64,000 nucleotides of DNA from Apostichopus japonicus (taxonomy: Eukaryota > Echinodermata > Holothuroidea > Aspidochirotida > Stichopodidae). The stretch spans positions 25,898,713 to 25,962,712 of the forward strand of contig NC_092574.1 in the NCBI RefSeq assembly GCF_037975245.1, given 5' to 3'. Positions 58,098 to 64,000 of the stretch are shown here, in pieces; within the stretch, counting starts at the first letter, position 1, and each line of letters begins with the position of its first letter. A program made the position numbers and the translations under genes. Below the pieces are notes generated by a model. It did no database searches. It saw nothing but the letters and a program-made list of their open reading frames with translations, and was not told the DNA's origin.

Positions 58098-59306
58098 CAG
58101 GGACGTAGCTAAGGCCTGATGATTGGGGGGGGTGTAGTGGCTGAAATTCCAACTGGATGGGTTTTGGAGCCAGAAAATTCCGACTGCTGCCTTGTACCCC
58201 CCCCCCCCCCCGCACTAATCGTCAACGATACGGTCAGTGTCAGTCAGACACCCTATCTCTCGCGACTGCACTTATGTTCCGAACTTTTTTCGATACATTT
58301 GTACCTTATGGGGCAAAGTTTTTGCTTATGTTGATGGCACTTTTAAGCTTCCGTAGATTAGCATTGGTGTTTTAATTGTATACCGTAGAGACAATGTATA
58401 TACCCCAACGACGTAGCCAATAGTTTGAAAGAGGGAGCACCTTTTGCGATTGATATGGGGGAGGGGTCTAAGGGGAGGGGTCTAAGGGGAGGGGTCTCCC
58501 CCTCCCCTTTGAGATATTTTTGAACAATTGAAGGTCCTTAGATGCGATCTGGTGCAATTTGTTGCCAGTTTCATCATTATCATATGATATCATATTATCA
58601 GCAGATTTTGTTTCCTGTTCGAATTCTTTTACATGTTCTTTTACATAATATACCAGAAATACATTTGACGAACTTAACTGATGGACAATATAAACTTTCA
58701 TATTTTTTAAGACAGCCAGATGTGCAGTGGCGTAAAAACAAATATTGTTATCGCCGTGTATTAGCAGTGTAATAACAACAGTTTTTAAACATATTTTGCG
58801 ACACTGAAAGGGGGGAGCAGTCGCTCCCCTGCTCTCCCTGGCTACGTCCCTGTATATCCTGAACTTACTTGAAGCTAGCGAACAGGGTCGACCCACCCAA
58901 TAGCAAAATGAATACATAAATTATCCGAATTGAAGCTGGCGAACGTTGTATTTTTTTTAGAGTATTCAAAATCATAAAAAGTTTTGTATGGTGGAGTATA
59001 AGGATCGCGAGATACAATTTCTCAATGTGACGAGGAAATCGTGGTAAATATGACTGATTAAAGGTCAATTTTGATCGAAAATTTTATGCCACTCACAAAT
59101 TACAAGAACATATGAAAATAAGAGTGCGACAGTCAGAAAAATTAGAGTGCGACAGTCGGAAATTCCGAATTGAAGCTGTCGACAGTCGGAAATTCCGACA
59201 GTCGGAAATTCCGACTGTCGCACTCAAATTTCCCAACTATCGTCATTTTTACCAAGATTGGGGGGGTGAGACACCCCCCACACCCCCCCCTCTAGCGACG
59301 TCCCTG
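58098..59306. mobile_element. Nested hAT-type MITEs
   Basis: The outer element starts CAGGGACGTAGCTAAGG and ends GCGACGTCCCTG, with the direct repeat tatacatg at 58090-58097 and 59307-59314. An inner element ends CTGGCTACGTCCCTG at about 58852 and contains the GGTCTAAGGGGAGGGG block seen in 25463-25834. Its left end is probably near 58410. A 59130-59230 segment has self-complementary TCGGAAATTCCGA repeats. Confidence 0.8.
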
Positions 59307-59314
59307 TATACATG

Positions 59315-61508
59315 TAGTAAATATATTGCCTTGTTTGTGTCTAAACTATATCATGTTTATTGTTTGTCAACTTTTGCATGTTAACGAAATGTCATAAATT
59401 GTTATTCTGTACTCTCAGGGCATTACCGTAGTAAAATGCATGATCGAGTCCGTCGTTAAGGTGCTTCATGCATACATGAACTAGAGAGTAATACTTTCCT
59501 AATGGTATCTCAGTTCTATTCACTCCCCCCCCCCCCCCGCCCCTCCCTCCATCCCTTCCCGCCCCACCAGCTTCTGGCTCAAGTAAAGAAACACGGTAAA
59601 TTACTCATTGCAAGGCTGCTATCCGTTCTGCTGTAAATTGAATCTATTTTTCAAGAAAGTTCACACACAAAAATCAGTCTCTGTATATCGACTAAAAGTA
59701 TATATCATATTACCGGAAAATTAACTCACATTTGTTTCATAAAGTAACGGACTGTCAACAGATGTTAATTAAATGTGCCTACTATAGCGATAATATAGAA
59801 ATGTGATTTTTACATAATACATAAACCATGGGAAATATCGCAGAACTATGATAGAGTATACTGTACATCTTTATATAAACATATCTACGTAGGATACGCT
59901 ATAACGGTCACACTGTGACAACATATACTAAACACTGATGTGGTGATCTCGAAAGATAAAACCGATCTAAATGAAACATATTTACTTACTTGTCGATTCA
60001 GAAAATGCTAACTACATTGAAGCCGTAAGGATCCTGTTTTGACAACCGAGAAGAAATTTCTCCAAATTACAAACGAAAGTGTTATATCGGCAGCACGTCT
60101 ACTGTCTAATATAAGAACTACAATGGTGCTAATTTTGTTACGGCATTTACAATGCCCCACAGATGTCTTGAAGCCGTACCAGCAAATTTAAGACAAGACA
60201 TTGAGCGATTAGAAGTCGGTAATGCGCGATGTGATAATACTGTTAAGAAAAAAACACAGCAGGCGATAAATATAAGGACCTTGCCGAAACAAGATGACAG
60301 AAAGGTGGAGATATATTATTGACTGCACTAACGCACGGCATCTGCTCATAAACTATCGACAGCATAGTCAGTGAACGCGAGTGACTATAAAACTATTTAT
60401 CACCTTCGTTAACACGATGAACCGAGGGTGATAATGAGTATCGGCTCATCACATTGATCTGTGTCAAATGCTCGTCTGTAATTTAACGATTAGCCTACAC
60501 CGCCCTAATTCCAATAAAAACATTCTTGTACGAAATTAAATGGCCTGATTATTTTCATGTGCTTTTTATGTATGCATTGAGTAGATCACAACTTAAGCCA
60601 TTGCCGTGGTACAAAGTTACGGCAAAATGGCATCGGGCATAATTACCGTACCAAACCAGTCTCCGCATGGGCCCATCTAATATGTAGATTCCGCAGAAGA
60701 CCCTGTAATAAACAGGTGAACCTCAGTGTGCATGCATAACATAAATTACTTCTTAAATAATACACCCTCCCCGCCCCCTCTCCCCTCCCCGGTTATCCTC
60801 CCACTCGCGAAAGAATCCTACAATGCATAAATATATCAATCATTTCGAATATTATGCAGACGATATGACAGGTATTTGTACCTCTTTCTAAACCCTTGTT
60901 CGGCTAAACCAGGTACTTTAATTTGTACTTGAAAACGTATCCGGGTCCTTCACTTCCATCCCCCCTCACCCCTTCCGTGTACTAACCCCCCCTCTTCCAC
61001 TTTGATTAACAGCCAGTATAAACACCGATAGCTTATATGTATGTTCAATAATGATCTCTTTTTGGATAAAAGTAAAAGTGAAATGATATTAATATGTTGA
61101 GGTAAAATTGCATCAGAAACATTTCTAGGTTCAGTGCAGTTTACTGTATGACGCAAGTGAAACGCTTTGAGGAAGTTAGCAATGCACTGTAATTAGTTCA
61201 TTGTACTGATCATTTTCTCGCACCGAGTTTGAAATGTAATGTCCGTGATGTTAAATGGACTGGTGGGTGAAATAAGCCAAGTGAAACATTATAAAGATCC
61301 GTGTGTTGTTTAGTTAAAGGACGCCACACAGATGTACACGAGTGGAGGAAGATATTCTTATCAGGTTGGCATATGGGATTAACTTACAGGGGGTGGGGTA
61401 GGGGAACGGGGAGGGTAGGGACGGGAGGGGACGGGAAGGGGTAGAATATGCCGATGCACGAATGCAATATCATGGAGCTATTCCGTAATAAATGTGTAAT
61501 GACCTATT
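59315..61508. other. Intergenic, no gene seen
   Basis: AT-rich DNA with a poly(C) run at 59524 and G-rich tracts at 61388-61440. No supported feature. Confidence 0.5.
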
Positions 61509-62168
61509 CAAGGGCGGCGGAAGCACTTTTAATCTGGGGGGGGGGGCACCGACATCAAAGGGCACTTTGCAGAAATTCGATTCGACTGATGCAGCCTTAT
61601 ATTAAGTACCCTTTATAACTCTTATTGTATTATCTTATTTGCGTATACACATCACTCCATCAAGCCCCCCCCCCCCCCCCCTCAAGGAAAATATGCATAT
61701 AGCTCTGCAATATCCAATGAACAAATTGGGAAACAAGGAACAAGTTTTCTTTTGAGACAGAATGAGGTGAAATCATGCTAGTTGCCAATGTAGGAATCTT
61801 CCGAATTAGAGTTTATTTCTTGTTAATATCTTAACAAATTTTTGCCATTCGAAATAGCTCTGAGTTTGACCAACAGTAATTCATTAAGAGTCAGGGGCGT
61901 AGCCAGGATTTGGAAAGTTGTATGCACGACTATCTGAGCGGAGCGCCACCATCAGTTGGCGCGGAGCGTACTAGAAATTTTTTGGTTTTACGAACCCCTC
62001 AGATGGCCGGAAACGGCCCTTCCCGAGTGTTCATTCTGGTTCCCTGGCCTCTAATTGCTAACTTGGGACACCTCAATTTTTATGTAGAAAAAGGGCACAT
62101 TTTTAACCTGAGGAAAAGTGGGGGGGGGGCACGTGCCCCCTGTGCCCCCCCCGGTTCCGCCGCCCTTG
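61509..62168. mobile_element. hAT-type MITE with target duplication and nested insert
   Basis: Ends CAAGGGCGGCGGAA and TTCCGCCGCCCTTG are 14-bp inverted repeats. The direct repeat gacctatt flanks it at 61501-61508 and 62169-62176. A second left end, CAGGGGCGTAGCCAGG, lies at about 61893, with the GCGGAGCGCCACC segment shared by other MITEs here, so one element sits inside another. Confidence 0.92.
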
Positions 62169-62176
62169 GACCTATT

Positions 62177-63319
62177 CCAATGGCAGTAATCTGAGAACAA
62201 GATCACCTCCAACTTAATGTGGACTGTTCGGTTCGTTTCATGTTAAGGCAGTATATTTCTGATGTTATGCATGTTTGCTATATATACTTAAGTTTATGTG
62301 AGTTTTTTTTTAAAGGATTGTAACATTCACAGAGCATTAAAACCGTCCAGTCCTTTGCTAAATATGATCTGCAGAAGATTGTATAACATTGTATTGCATC
62401 AAACAGGCATACTCATAACTACGTATATCTTATACATATATTGCTCTAAGCAACAACGACAACAAAAGAAGAAGAAGAAATGTCGTTCATGAATCTTCAG
62501 AAATCAACTCCAGTAGATATAAGTAAACATCAAATCATTATATAAATAAACAAATACCGCAGTGTATTTACCTTCCTTAGTTGGAGGAATGGTTCGTACA
62601 CAATTATATCAATGCTTATTTTAACAGTTACAAATAATTTGTGTGTGCATGTGATGCATGCTAAGGACACAAGCCCAAACCATCATCTTTAATTTATATC
62701 ACAGAGACCTTTGTAGTGAACAACTTTCCCAAACCACTAAGAAAAATCTTGTACCGATTGGAAGATATCCTAGTTTAAAATTTGTGTCTGAAAGCTGTCA
62801 ATTTGACAATGTTTTAAAAGTTAATCTGTGATGTCGCAGTGCCTCAAGGATCTGAACCTTTAAAAAAATTCTTTGTCTTATTTTCATATCTTAAAGTTAT
62901 AATGTTAACAATGTTGACAATGAAATCAGTGTCATCATTATGTCATGTTAAAAGCATTAATATTGTGGATGCAGCGTGTAATACCATCTCCATTACAGAA
63001 AAATAAACATTTTAATAGTAAATAAAAGAAGAAACATAAATTCAATTAAGCATAGGCTCGATAATATCATATCATTTGATATCATACAAAATGAAGGCCT
63101 ATTTTGGTCTTAGAATTATTCCAAATTAAACTATACATATGAAATCGACTTATGTTTATATCTTACTTTGGGAAGGGTATTTATTTATAGTCAAGCAACG
63201 ACTTACGAATGTTTGTTGGACTGTTGAGTCTCGTAGAGTCGCACACAGTGGCTAGGGGAAAGTTGATGAGGTCGAATTCAAGGGCTCTTGTAATTCTATG
63301 ATGACACCTGTGAAGTCAA
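62177..63319. other. Upstream of the TERF2IP-like gene; no feature seen
   Basis: AT-rich, with no exon that I can support. It should contain the promoter of the downstream gene; no TATA box or other element can be singled out. Confidence 0.5.
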
Positions 63320-63677
63320 ATGGCGGCAGACGGTTCAAAAGAAAGCGAACCGAAATTTATTTTCATCTCAGATGACGGCGATGCATTAACATTCTTCATA
63401 AGACCATCGGAGACTAAATCTCGATTACGGCCGCTCATTGAGGTACTTATTTTTCTGAAAACATGTGGAAACGAATAGAATGGCTTAATTTGGAAAACGA
63501 CCGTAGCATCACTATCCATTCCAAGTATACTTTGAACAATAACCAGTTACACGAAATGAGTAACTGTGTCCTTCTGTCCTGTTTCAATTTTGTAATCTCT
63601 CTTTCTAAATTCCATATTCAACAGAACGCTGGGGGACTGGTTACAAGCAAAGCAAGACAAGGTGATGATGTCATCAG
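63320..63677 (+). CDS. TERF2IP: TERF2IP/Rap1-like telomere protein, exons 1-2 (partial)
   Basis: Exon 1 is 63320-63442 (41 codons, GAG|GTACTT) and exon 2 is 63625-63677 (17 codons plus two bases, CAG|GTAGGT); acceptor ATTCAACAG. The peptide reads MAADGSKESEPKFIFISDDG, then ALTFFIRPSETKSRLRPLIE, then NAGGLVTSKARQGDDVI. This matches the N-terminal BRCT start of Rap1, where a DDG-x-x-FxVRP-x-x-KxRL-x-x-LI-x-x-GG pattern is found. Rap1 binds TRF2 at telomeres and also regulates transcription. The remaining exons (Myb and C-terminal domains) lie beyond the window. Recognition rests on about 58 residues. Confidence 0.8.
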
Positions 63678-64000
63678 GTAGGTAGAAATTTTAGTACTTA
63701 AAATATGATAAAAACTCAAGAAAAATAAGATATTGAGCAAGTCACAATTTCTTGATCAGGACTACTGTAGGCCCCTACAGTGAGTCAGTTATTTTGACAA
63801 TAGTGGGAGTCACTGTCATGCTGCTACTCTTTTTATTGAGTTTAAATGGCCATATGTGTTATAAATGACCCAACATCTTCTTCTTGGTTCTTTCAAGTAA
63901 GGAAAGTTTGTATGACTGCTACCTATTTGTGATAAAAACACTGTTTCAATTATTCAGTGTTTAGTAACATTCCTATTGCCTTTCGCCAAGAACTTAGCCT

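Noticed and set aside
61893-62168. Independent MITE starting at CAGGGGCGTAGCC
   Set aside because: Its flanking 8-mer does not match the one at 62169. The outer pair at 61501 and 62169 does match, so this end is treated as a nested piece.

Overview
This is an animal (metazoan) nuclear genome window, not a prokaryotic one. It is AT-rich, intron-rich and repeat-dense, with no tRNA or rRNA gene I would defend. The gene families (ASIC/BASIC-type DEG/ENaC channels, a THAP protein, a TERF2IP/Rap1 protein), the tRNA-derived SINEs and the Penelope, CR1/L2-like, hAT and Harbinger elements fit a marine invertebrate. An echinoderm such as a sea cucumber is my guess; that is inference from overall character, not from a diagnostic sequence.

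The core is two complete DEG/ENaC genes in tandem on the minus strand. Gene A runs from ATG 21224 to stop 8171 (10 coding exons, 1416 nt, 471 aa). Gene B runs from ATG 52556 to stop 34055 (10 coding exons, 1341 nt, 446 aa). I assembled both by hand from splice sites. All nine introns fall at the same positions and phases in both, and exons 5, 7, 8 and 9 have identical lengths (99, 57, 151, 92 nt). Both proteins carry the family landmarks in order: HG gating motif, TM1, FPAVT-C-N, the Cys-rich ectodomain, and the GAS selectivity filter in TM2. The His pair used for proton sensing in vertebrate ASIC1 is replaced, so proton gating is doubtful.

Two other genes are partly present on the plus strand. 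A THAP-domain first exon lies at 31595-31665. A near-identical copy of its last 8 nt and intron start opens the window at position 1. The first two exons of a TERF2IP/Rap1 homologue (63320-63442 and 63625-63677) run toward the right edge.

Layout: 1-8170, THAP exon edge, a duplicated repeat block, minisatellites, a hAT MITE, a SINE and a Harbinger fragment; 8171-21224, gene A with a hAT MITE, SINE tail, LINE fragment and two arrays in its introns; 21225-31594, intergenic with a long minisatellite, (AT)n tracts, SINEs, a Penelope-like element, a 239-bp hairpin, a hAT MITE and a foldback element; 31595-34054, THAP exon and intergenic DNA; 34055-52556, gene B with (GAT)n, MITEs, a 122-bp satellite, a SINE and a hAT fragment in its introns; 52557-63319, mostly featureless with two nested hAT MITE clusters; then TERF2IP.

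The most unusual observation is in gene A. Two different minisatellites each begin inside an exon, run across its 5' splice site and are amplified into the intron. The one at exon 5 has a 48-bp (16-codon) unit. It stays in the reading frame of the exon for more than 400 nt and offers 17 GTAAGT donors, all in phase 0. Alternative donor choice could therefore add repeat residues to the channel without shifting frame. Gene B has neither array.
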